DNA from: Chitinophaga pinensis
Lineage (GTDB): Bacteria; Bacteroidota; Bacteroidia; B-17B0; Aurantibacillaceae
Assembly: GCA_945887955.1 (NCBI GenBank)
Contig: CAMCZO010000018.1
Coordinates: 1 to 37,889, forward strand
Reading direction: 5' to 3'
DNA length: 37,889 nt
Shown here: piece by piece, positions 15,650 through 22,616 of the stretch
How positions within the stretch are numbered: position 1 is the stretch's first letter
How the letters are laid out: each line of letters starts with the position of its first letter
The notes under the pieces: model-generated
What the model was told of the DNA's origin: nothing
Seen by the model: only the letters and a program-made list of their open reading frames with translations
Databases searched by the model: none
Translations under genes and position numbers: made by a program

Positions 15650-16144
15650 ATGAATGGAGCACATTGGCATTTAGTTGTAAATCATTTACCAATCATTTTC
15701 CCAATAGTAGGAGTAATTGTAATGGCTAAAGGACTTATCTCAAAATCAGAATCTGATAAACGAACTGCATTTATGATCTTTGTTTTTGGTGCATTAGCTG
15801 CAATTGCATCAATGGCTTCTGGCGAAGAAGCTGAAGAAGTTGTAGAAAAAATAAGTGGAGTTTCAGAAACATTCATTAAAAGTCATGAAGAAACCGCTGA
15901 AATATTCGCCGTACTTTCTTATATTTTGGGAGGTATTTCTTTACTTGGACTATTAGCAAGCTATAAACAAAAAACTTTTTCTTCCCTAATTTCAATTGGC
16001 ACTTTGGCTTTTGCTTTTGTGGTATTATTTTTTGGTATACAATCAGGCAAATCAGGTGGAGAAATTAGACATACAGAAATTAGAAGTGGATATAATAATC
16101 CTGCTAACGAAAATAAAAAGAGTAAAATAGGTCATGAAGACTAA
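15650..16144 (+). CDS. DUF2231-like four-TM membrane protein
   Basis: 164 residues with four hydrophobic helices (about 10-30, 39-57, 84-103, 112-131). The N-terminus NGAHWHLVVNHLPII and the C-terminal GGEIRHTEI, with conserved His5, His7, His12, His79 and His141, resemble small DUF2231-type membrane proteins, which may bind heme or metal through such histidines. The loop ASGEEAEEVVEKISGVSE is typical of the Bacteroidota version. The tail after residue 145 is polar. It has a perfect promoter with an operator-like GATAATCATT, hinting at metal or redox control. Function unknown; membrane redox chemistry is an inference. Confidence 0.65.
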   Translation: MNGAHWHLVVNHLPIIFPIVGVIVMAKGLISKSESDKRTAFMIFVFGALAAIASMASGEEAEEVVEKISGVSETFIKSHEETAEIFAVLSYILGGISLLGLLASYKQKTFSSLISIGTLAFAFVVLFFGIQSGKSGGEIRHTEIRSGYNNPANENKKSKIGHED

Positions 16145-16188
16145 ATAATGGGAAGAATTTAATTAGATCTGATTGTTTACTAAAATAT

Positions 16189-16464
16189 ATGACAAACGAA
16201 ATTTTTAATGGTATCCTTCATGAAGTGCCGAGTGATATGAAGTTAAAATTGATGACAAATGCTGTCATTCTTGAGAAATGGAATAAACTTACGCCTATTC
16301 AACGTAACGAATGGATTTGCTGGGTTACCATCGTCAAAAAAAGTGAAACGAGATTAGAACATATAGAGCGTATGCTTGAAGAACTGAATTTTGGAAAACG
16401 TCAGCCTTGTTGCTGGCCTGGTTGTCCTCATCGAAGACCAAAAGCAATAAAATGGTTTAAATGA
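16189..16464 (+). CDS. YdeI/OmpD-associated-type small protein with Cys-rich tail
   Basis: A 91-residue protein. The central part, WNKLTPIQRNEWICWV and KKSETRLEHIERMLEEL, matches the helical domain of the YdeI/OmpD-associated (OmdA) family, which has L-x-P-x-x-R-x-E-y-x-x-W-I followed by A-K-x-x-x-T-R-x-x-R-I. Unusual is the C-terminal CCWPGCPHRRP (Cys74, Cys75, Cys79, His81), a potential metal-binding cluster. It lies 44 bases downstream of the DUF2231-like gene and is probably co-transcribed. The cellular role of the family is poorly defined (stress or antimicrobial-peptide tolerance has been proposed). Confidence 0.65.
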   Translation: MTNEIFNGILHEVPSDMKLKLMTNAVILEKWNKLTPIQRNEWICWVTIVKKSETRLEHIERMLEELNFGKRQPCCWPGCPHRRPKAIKWFK

Positions 16465-16819
16465 AAGCTTCATTTAATAAAATGGGCTAATTGCAAAAGC
16501 CAAATGAGTATGAAAATTAAAATTTAAAACAAAATTATATTACTTTACGATTATCTTTAAATAAATTGTATATTTAAAATACGATACAATGTTTTTTCAA
16601 TTTATCCAAAATTGGGTTTATATGCTAAGGTTTGTAGGTCATATATACAAGTTAGTCGGCATTTTAAAAACCAAGAAGTGCTGATAAAACCAACGGGCTG
16701 AGCACCCAATGTGACAAAAAAAGATTAGTATACAACGTTAAAAGTGGAGATCAGGACCCACTCTAAAAAACGAGGCGTAATCTTAAAAGCCTTAGGAGTA
16801 AGAAATAAATTAAACTAAA
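16465..16819. other. 355-base non-coding stretch with a structured element
   Basis: No convincing gene. It holds a weak GGCT/AGCC hairpin just after the stop at 16464, a 31-codon ORF at 16589-16684 with no supporting signal, and the 64-base stem-loop at 16721-16784 listed separately. Confidence 0.5.
16721..16784 (+). other. Two-stem hairpin upstream of the 16820 gene
   Basis: Outer stem AAGATTA (16721-16727) with TAATCTT (16778-16784); inner stem AGTGG (16743-16747) with CCACT (16758-16762); two unpaired flanks of about 15 bases, each containing AACG. The shape recalls folded recombination sites (integron attC) or a small RNA or leader. It sits 35 bases before an ATG. Confidence 0.3.
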
Positions 16820-17230
16820 ATGAAAAATATTTTTATTGCTTTATCAATTTTTTTTTGTTTTTCGCAAGCAATATGTCAAAGTAAAGACAATAAGCCAACA
16901 ACAGAAAAGAAAAATGTTATGTCTATAAATGAATTGCTTCAGGGGAAATGGCAAAGTATGGACGACAAAACAAACTTTTTAATGTTTGATAAAAATGAAA
17001 GAAAAGAAAGTAGTGATAGAATGAAAACCTGGGATAAGGAAGCATTTGTTTTATCAAACAAATGTTTAAATGAAAGTGACAAAGACAATGGACTTGAATT
17101 AGAAAACGAAAAATATATGTCATGCAAGGAATCAGATTTGTGTTGGTACATAGTTTCTCTTAATAAGGATTTCTTAACTCTAAGTTATATGGGTCGCGGA
17201 AATACTTTAAAATATAAGAGGGTAAAATAA
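16820..17230 (+). CDS. Small exported lipocalin-like protein
   Basis: 136 residues with a signal peptide (MKNIFIALSIFFCFSQAICQ, cleaved near residue 20). The mature part opens with INELLQGKWQSMDDKTNFLMFDKNERKES and ends FLTLSYMGRGNTLKYKRVK, the pattern of small Bacteroidota lipocalin-like domains (LxGxW near the start, L-x-Y-x-R at the end). Two cysteines in the mature part (CLNESD, MSCKESDLCWY) may pair. First of four single genes in the island separated by non-coding repeats. Asp codons are mixed GAC/GAT. Function unknown. Confidence 0.6.
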   Translation: MKNIFIALSIFFCFSQAICQSKDNKPTTEKKNVMSINELLQGKWQSMDDKTNFLMFDKNERKESSDRMKTWDKEAFVLSNKCLNESDKDNGLELENEKYMSCKESDLCWYIVSLNKDFLTLSYMGRGNTLKYKRVK

Positions 17231-17323
17231 AACCAGCCCAAAACAGCACTTTTGCGAATATGTCGGGTTTAGTGGTAAAAGAAACATTCTGCTTCTAATA
17301 AACTTTAGCGGTAAAATGAAAGA
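17231..17323 (+). repeat. Island repeat, copy 1 (93 bp)
   Basis: It begins on the base after the stop at 17230. About 84% identical by eye to 19150-19241, with an identical 23-base core at 17276-17298 that contains GAAACATTCTGCTTC. The first 40 bases (AACAGCACTTTTGCGAATA, then GTCGGGTTTAGTG) also align with 19923-19960. It precedes the GAC-rich gene at 17333. Confidence 0.75.
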
Positions 17324-17332
17324 TATAAATTT

Positions 17333-18007
17333 ATGAGAAATACCACAAATACAATATTATTCGGACTTTTTATAGCGACAATTTTCAGTTGTAATCAAAC
17401 TGACAATAATAAAAATATTCCGGTCGACAGTTTATCAATTAGTAATCAAGCAGACACTAATTCATTTCACAAAGAATTTGGAGACCGTTATTCAATAGTT
17501 GGAGACTTTAATGGTGACAGGAAAGTAGACACTGTATTTGAATCATATATAAGTAGTTTGACAAATAAAGAAACATATAAAAAGCAAAACACCGTAGACT
17601 GGGAAAACAACCTAGACTTGATTATTAAAAAACTGCCAGTAACTAGACTCTATGCAAGTATTCCAACAGTAGACACTTTTATAGTTACAAAAGAAGCGCA
17701 ACAAATCGGACTATTTCATTTCAGAAATTTAGGAGACTTGAACGAAGACGGAAAAGATGAAATTGGTTACGCAATAAATTGGTCGGACAACTCGAACTTA
17801 AACCATTATCATATAGTTTCCATCATAAACAATAAGTTTAAAGAGATTTTTAGTTTTAATATAAATGAAATGTTTTGCTATGAAAGCTCTGAAGAACTTT
17901 TCGACAATAAGGAGTTTATTCAAAAAATAGGTAACAAAACAATTAAGTATAAATTTTACAGCGACAGCGCGACTAACAATACTGGCGAATATAAATTTAG
18001 TAAGTAA
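17333..18007 (+). CDS. Lipoprotein with two FG-GAP/EF-hand-like calcium motifs
   Basis: 224 residues. The lipoprotein signal ends IFSC with Cys20 as the lipidation site. Two Asp-rich loops, DFNGDRKVD (58-66) and DLNEDGKDE (135-143), match the Ca2+-binding DxNxDGxxD of FG-GAP/VCBS-type repeats, each followed by a strand as in a partial beta-propeller. No enzyme motif. Asp is encoded almost only by GAC (roughly 14 GAC to 1-2 GAT by reading), opposite to surrounding core genes, which suggests recent acquisition from another genome. It lies between repeat copy 1 and the 18009-18190 block. Confidence 0.65.
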   Translation: MRNTTNTILFGLFIATIFSCNQTDNNKNIPVDSLSISNQADTNSFHKEFGDRYSIVGDFNGDRKVDTVFESYISSLTNKETYKKQNTVDWENNLDLIIKKLPVTRLYASIPTVDTFIVTKEAQQIGLFHFRNLGDLNEDGKDEIGYAINWSDNSNLNHYHIVSIINNKFKEIFSFNINEMFCYESSEELFDNKEFIQKIGNKTIKYKFYSDSATNNTGEYKFSK

Positions 18008-18008
18008 A

Positions 18009-18190
18009 GCTATAGCTAACATCACCAAAAAAAATGCGCAGGGGCTGCAAGTTGCAAGCTCATTTTTTCAGCGGCAAGAAAGTGTTTGCGCTTTCGATAT
18101 AGTTCGAAACATTTTATATCTTTTTGCGTTAAGACAGTGCAGTGCTTTTTAATTCCGCACTTCTTGTATCTCCAAACCGTTAGGGGCAAG
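18009..18190 (+). other. Candidate attC-like non-coding element
   Basis: It starts with AGCTATAGCTAAC just after the stop at 18007 and ends with CCGTTAGGGGC. The TAAC...GTTA ends are inverted, as in R''/R' boxes of integron attC sites (RYYYAAC...GTTRRRY), although neither fits that consensus fully. Inside are a perfect hairpin TTTCGA-TATAGT-TCGAAA (18092-18109) and an AGTGC...GCACT pair. No integrase is in the window. Confidence 0.3.
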
Positions 18191-18335
18191 TTTATGTAAT
18201 AATTCGTGCATAAAAATAACTTTACTTAGAAAAACATTTGTAGTTTATTAATATAATTTGTAAATTCAAAATTCGAAAGTAGAAACTAGAAACCACAATA
18301 AAATTAGATACTAAGCACATAAAACAAAAACAATC
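18191..18335. other. Non-coding leader of the 18336 gene
   Basis: AT-rich, with a short direct repeat (AGAAACTAGAAACC) near 18282. No gene and no clear promoter box. Confidence 0.4.
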
Positions 18336-19139
18336 ATGAAAAGATTTTTATTTATATTTATAATTTTTAAAACAATCTATTTTACAGCTCAAACTAAGAG
18401 AGAACAAATTGAAATACTCAAGTTTAGAGTTGATAGTTTGAATACTAAATTATTAAGTGAAAAGTTTTCTAATTCAAAAGAAAAGCATGAGCTTGATTCT
18501 GTAATTTTTAATTTAGAAAGGGAATTAATTAATGAAGATTGTTGGAAAGATACATTAATTTTAGAAAATAAAAACTTGCTTATCTATCCAATAAGTAGTT
18601 CCGAATTCAATAGCGTTAGTCATACCACTGCCGAGAACAATAAAAAAATTGACAAGAACATACAATCTAATAAATTATTTATAAAGTGCACTTTTAGAAA
18701 TGGGCTTTCTAAAACTTATAGAAATAATCATAGTAAAGATGCATATGGCAATACTACTGATCAATATCTTAACTATTCAGTTGTATCACTTGAAACTATT
18801 GATTATTATTTTATGGATATACAATTATATGAAGGTCCAGATGATTATTTACTAATTGACAAAGAAAACGGTAACGAAATACCAATAGGTTCTGAACCAT
18901 TTTTCTCTAACAATAAAAAACATTTTGCCTGCGGCTTTATGAACTGTTATGGTGGTAATTCGGGAGAATTTCAAATATTTGATGTTAAAGAGAATGGAAA
19001 AGTAAAATTAATTGAAACTAAATTTAACTTTGATTGGCAACCATTCCAACTAAAATGGAATTTTAAAAATGAGTTATTGATTGAAAAAGGAAAATGTGGG
19101 TGCGACCAAAATAAATACGGAAAATTAATTATAAAGTGA
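18336..19139 (+). CDS. Exported coiled-coil hypothetical protein
   Basis: 267 residues with a signal peptide (MKRFLFIFIIFKTIYFTAQ). A short coiled coil follows (about 20-65, REQIEILKFRVDSLNTKLL and KHELDSVIFNLERELI), then a globular domain with six cysteines (such as FACGFMNCYGG and GKCGCDQ) and a C-terminal beta stretch. No known family is recognised. Asp is mostly GAT here, unlike the neighbouring cassette-like genes, so it may have a different origin. It lies between the attC-like block and repeat copy 2. Confidence 0.6.
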   Translation: MKRFLFIFIIFKTIYFTAQTKREQIEILKFRVDSLNTKLLSEKFSNSKEKHELDSVIFNLERELINEDCWKDTLILENKNLLIYPISSSEFNSVSHTTAENNKKIDKNIQSNKLFIKCTFRNGLSKTYRNNHSKDAYGNTTDQYLNYSVVSLETIDYYFMDIQLYEGPDDYLLIDKENGNEIPIGSEPFFSNNKKHFACGFMNCYGGNSGEFQIFDVKENGKVKLIETKFNFDWQPFQLKWNFKNELLIEKGKCGCDQNKYGKLIIK

Positions 19140-19149
19140 TTTAAAACAA

Positions 19150-19241
19150 AACAAGCCCATAACTGCACATTTGAGGATATGTCGTATTAAGTGTTAAAAG
19201 AAACATTCTGCTTCTAAAAAAAATTGAGGTTAAATGAAAGA
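19150..19241 (+). repeat. Island repeat, copy 2 (92 bp)
   Basis: Ten bases after the stop at 19139. It aligns with 17231-17323 over its full length (identical core 19195-19217, same CTTCTAA-rich end and ATGAAAGA terminus). It precedes the second GAC-rich gene at 19314. Confidence 0.75.
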
Positions 19242-19313
19242 CACTGCTAAAAGACATCCACATTGCAAATTTGCGAACCCTAACCTGTAACTTTAAACAA
19301 AGGCCCTTAAACA

Positions 19314-19892
19314 ATGAAGTTTATCAAACGAGCATTATTAATAATCTTAATTATATCGACTGTTGGGCTTTTGTTTCGTGGTTGGTTTTACAGACATTTA
19401 GTGACTTATAAGTCGGATGGAATTCGGACTAATTATTTAGCAACAAACATAAAACTTACTGATTATATTGACGCAAATACTGATAATCAAACCGACCCTG
19501 ACATTAAGCAAATTATCAAACTTGGACTTTCAATAACTTCAAGAAAACTCAACTTTACTGCCAACAAAAAAAACGACACTGACCCTAACAAACTCATTAT
19601 TTCCAAGTCAGCTCATTGTGTTGGTTATGCCTCATTTTTTGCAACAACTTGCAACTACCTTTTAGAAAAGTATAACCTTTCAGACACCTGGACTGCAAAA
19701 CCGCAAGCCGGTCAACTTGATTTTCTTGGGACAAACATTCACAAATATTTCACTAGATTTTTTAAAGACCGTAATTTTATTAAAGACCACGACTTTGTGA
19801 CAATTGAAAATAAAAAAACAGGCGAAATATTAGCAGTTGACCCAACAGCAAACGACTATTTACGAATAGACTTCATAACATATAACAAATGA
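19314..19892 (+). CDS. Membrane-anchored transglutaminase-like protein
   Basis: 192 residues: an N-terminal membrane anchor (about 5-24) and a periplasmic domain with the order Cys-His-Asp expected of transglutaminase/NlpC-like thiol enzymes: SAHCVGYASFFATTCNYLL (Cys102 at the start of a helix), KDHDFVTIEN (His159) and ILAVDPTAND (Asp176). The cysteine leads a helix, and His and Asp lie in adjacent strands, as in the transglutaminase core. At under 200 residues it is a minimal version. GAC-rich Asp codons (about 13 GAC to 4 GAT) point to recent transfer. A protease, amidase or crosslinking role cannot be distinguished. Confidence 0.6.
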   Translation: MKFIKRALLIILIISTVGLLFRGWFYRHLVTYKSDGIRTNYLATNIKLTDYIDANTDNQTDPDIKQIIKLGLSITSRKLNFTANKKNDTDPNKLIISKSAHCVGYASFFATTCNYLLEKYNLSDTWTAKPQAGQLDFLGTNIHKYFTRFFKDRNFIKDHDFVTIENKKTGEILAVDPTANDYLRIDFITYNK

Positions 19893-19922
19893 TGAATAAG
19901 ACAGACGAGAAAACAACATCAG

Positions 19923-19960
19923 GTAACAGGCGTTTGGCAAATTGGCGGTTCAGTGCTTCG
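19923..19960 (+). repeat. Island repeat, degenerate third copy (first part)
   Basis: GTAACAGGCGTTTGGCAAAT, then TGGCGGTTCAGTGCTTCG, aligns with the first 40 bases of the two longer copies (AAC-GC-TTTG-G-AAT-TG-CGG-TT-AGTG). It comes 30 bases after a stop codon. The right half of the long repeat is missing. Confidence 0.5.
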
Positions 19961-20152
19961 CAGACACATTTGTGTTTTTTCAAAGTTTTATTCTCCGCAT
20001 CAACATTTACTGGTATTTAAATAGCACTTCTATTTTACTGAATTTGAAATAAATTGTCTAGATTAAATACAACTCATAATTTAATATTATTATGTTTAAA
20101 TCTTCTAAAAATCTTAATCAAATAATTTAAAAAAGTTTAGGACCTTTAAACA

Positions 20153-22558
20153 ATGAATCATTTTTTAGATGAATTAAACTCAATTCAACGTGAAGCTGCT
20201 AAATCAACAGAGGGTCCGGTAATGATTATTGCAGGAGCTGGCTCTGGTAAAACTCGTGTTCTTACCTACCGAATTGCTCATTTAATTGAAAAAAATGTTG
20301 ATACATTCAATATTTTAGCCCTAACCTTTACCAATAAAGCGGCTAAAGAAATGAAAGAACGAATTGCTAAAATTATAGGTCATAGCGAAGCGAAAAATTT
20401 ATGGATGGGAACTTTTCACAGTGTTTTTGCTAAAATTTTACGAATTGAAGCTGAAAAAATCGGCTATCCAAATAACTTTACTATTTATGATACCGAAGAT
20501 AGCAAAAGTGTAATTAAAGAAATTTTAAAACAATTTAATTTAGATGATAAAATTTATAAACCTTCATTAGTTTTAAATAGAATTAGTGATGCAAAAAATA
20601 AATTAATTTCGCCTCAACATTACCAAAACAACATCTTAACCCAACAAGAAGATCAAAATAGTAGAAAACCCTTATTAGGTCAAATTTACGCCAATTATCA
20701 AAAGCGTAATTTTAAAACTGGCGCTATGGATTTTGATGATCTATTATATCAAACAAATGTTTTACTGCGTGATTTTCCTGATGTTTTATTAAAATATCAA
20801 AATAAATTTAGATACATATCGGTAGATGAGTATCAGGATACTAATTTTTCTCAATACCTAATTATAAAACAATTAGCTGCTAGATTTCAAAATATTTGTG
20901 TGGTTGGAGATGATGCTCAAAGCATTTATGCCTTTAGAGGTGCTAACATTCAAAACATTTTAAATTTCGAAAAAGATTATCCCGATCTAAAAACATATAA
21001 ACTCGAACAAAATTATCGAAGTACAAAAACAATTGTTGCAGCAGCAAATCAAATTATAGCAAATAATAAAGAACAATTTAAAAAAACTGTTTTTACCGAA
21101 AACGAAGAGGGCTATCTGTTAAAAGTTATTAAAGCAAATACAGATAATGAAGAAGGACAAAAAATAGCTAATCATATTTTTGAAACAAAATCACAAAATC
21201 AAATCATGAATAGTGATTTTGCAATTTTATATAGAACCAATGCCCAATCGAGATCCTTCGAAGAAGCTTTAAGAAAATTAAATATTGCTTATAAAATATA
21301 TGGTGGCATTAGTTTTTATCAAAGAAAAGAAATTAAAGATTTGTTATCCTATTTCAGATTAATAATAAATAATAGCGATGATGAAAGCATAAAACGGATT
21401 ATTAACTATCCTGCCCGAGGAATTGGACAAACAACAATAGATAAACTTACAGTTGCTGCTCTTGAACACGACATTAGCCTTTGGACGGTTATTAGCAATT
21501 TAAAGGAATTTAATTTAGGTATTAATGCCGGTATTTCAACTAAAATTAATGATTTTGTAACTCAAATAAAATCCTTTAACCTTTTGCTGGCATATAAAGA
21601 CGCTTATGAATTAGCAAATCAAATAGCTGTTTCTTGTGGAATAGTAAAAGAATTATATAACGATAAAACACCTGAAGGAGTTAGCCGATATGAAAACATA
21701 CAAGAATTATTAAATGGAATTAAAGATTTTGTTGAACAACCACGAACCCCTCAAGAAAACGAATTAAATGAGGTAATCAAATCTGTAATTGATCCTTCTA
21801 ACTCAACAGAATTTAATGAGGAAACAGATTATTCATTAAAAACATTAGATGAATTTATGCAAGAAATTACTTTATTAACTAATGTTGATAAAGAAGATGA
21901 TAAAGAGGGGGACAAAGTAAGTTTAATGACGGTTCATGCTGCAAAAGGATTAGAGTTTAAATATGTTTATATTGTTGGTCTTGAAGAAAATTTATTTCCT
22001 TCTCAATTGTCGATAAGCAGCAGAAGTGATTTAGAAGAAGAACGGCGATTATTTTACGTGGCAATTACCCGCGCCGAAAAGCAGGCTATTTTAAGTTTTG
22101 CAACCATGCGATATCGGTTTGGAAATATTACTTATTGTGAACCAAGTCGATTTATAAATGAAATTGACGATAAGTATTTAGATTATCCTAAAGAAAATAT
22201 TCAAAAAAAGTTTTCAGATGATTCTTTTGGAGGATATAGAACTAATTACTTAAAAAATAATAAGCTCGATGAAAATGCTTTAACTAATAACGAAAAAACA
22301 AACGTGATTACTTTTAATCCTTCAAATAAAAAGCTTATTAAAATAAATTCTAACTTATCCTCTTCTTCTTCAATTTTAGACACCAAATTAAATAAAAATT
22401 TAATAGCTGGAGATTGGGTTTTGCACGACAAGTTTGGCAAAGGTCAAATTTCTGCTCTTGAAGGGAATTGGCCTGAAACAAAAGCTAATATTATTTTCGA
22501 AAACGTGGGCCAAAAGAGTTTACTTTTAAAATTTGCTAGGTTAAACAAAATAAACTAA
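20153..22558 (+). CDS. uvrD: ATP-dependent DNA helicase UvrD/PcrA
   Basis: An 801-residue SF1A 3'-5' helicase for nucleotide-excision and mismatch repair and for removing RecA or stalled RNA polymerase. All motifs are present: Q motif LNSIQREAA, Walker A AGAGSGKT (27-34), Ia LTFTNKAAKEM, Walker B VDEYQDTN, III VVGDDAQSIYAFRGA, IV LEQNYRST, V SLMTVHAAKGLEF and VI YVAITRAEK. The C-terminal WVLHDKFGKGQISALEG is the Tudor-like domain of PcrA/UvrD that binds RNA polymerase. It marks the end of the accessory island and return to core genes. Transcribed alone. Confidence 0.95.
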   Translation: MNHFLDELNSIQREAAKSTEGPVMIIAGAGSGKTRVLTYRIAHLIEKNVDTFNILALTFTNKAAKEMKERIAKIIGHSEAKNLWMGTFHSVFAKILRIEAEKIGYPNNFTIYDTEDSKSVIKEILKQFNLDDKIYKPSLVLNRISDAKNKLISPQHYQNNILTQQEDQNSRKPLLGQIYANYQKRNFKTGAMDFDDLLYQTNVLLRDFPDVLLKYQNKFRYISVDEYQDTNFSQYLIIKQLAARFQNICVVGDDAQSIYAFRGANIQNILNFEKDYPDLKTYKLEQNYRSTKTIVAAANQIIANNKEQFKKTVFTENEEGYLLKVIKANTDNEEGQKIANHIFETKSQNQIMNSDFAILYRTNAQSRSFEEALRKLNIAYKIYGGISFYQRKEIKDLLSYFRLIINNSDDESIKRIINYPARGIGQTTIDKLTVAALEHDISLWTVISNLKEFNLGINAGISTKINDFVTQIKSFNLLLAYKDAYELANQIAVSCGIVKELYNDKTPEGVSRYENIQELLNGIKDFVEQPRTPQENELNEVIKSVIDPSNSTEFNEETDYSLKTLDEFMQEITLLTNVDKEDDKEGDKVSLMTVHAAKGLEFKYVYIVGLEENLFPSQLSISSRSDLEEERRLFYVAITRAEKQAILSFATMRYRFGNITYCEPSRFINEIDDKYLDYPKENIQKKFSDDSFGGYRTNYLKNNKLDENALTNNEKTNVITFNPSNKKLIKINSNLSSSSSILDTKLNKNLIAGDWVLHDKFGKGQISALEGNWPETKANIIFENVGQKSLLLKFARLNKIN

Positions 22559-22616
22559 AAAAAAATTTTATATTGAATATTTTTAACTTAAATTTATTGC
22601 ACCTAAATTTTTATTT

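Noticed and set aside
16589..16684. 31-codon ORF before the 16721 hairpin
   Set aside because: No start signal, no repeat or neighbour support, and such length is expected by chance.
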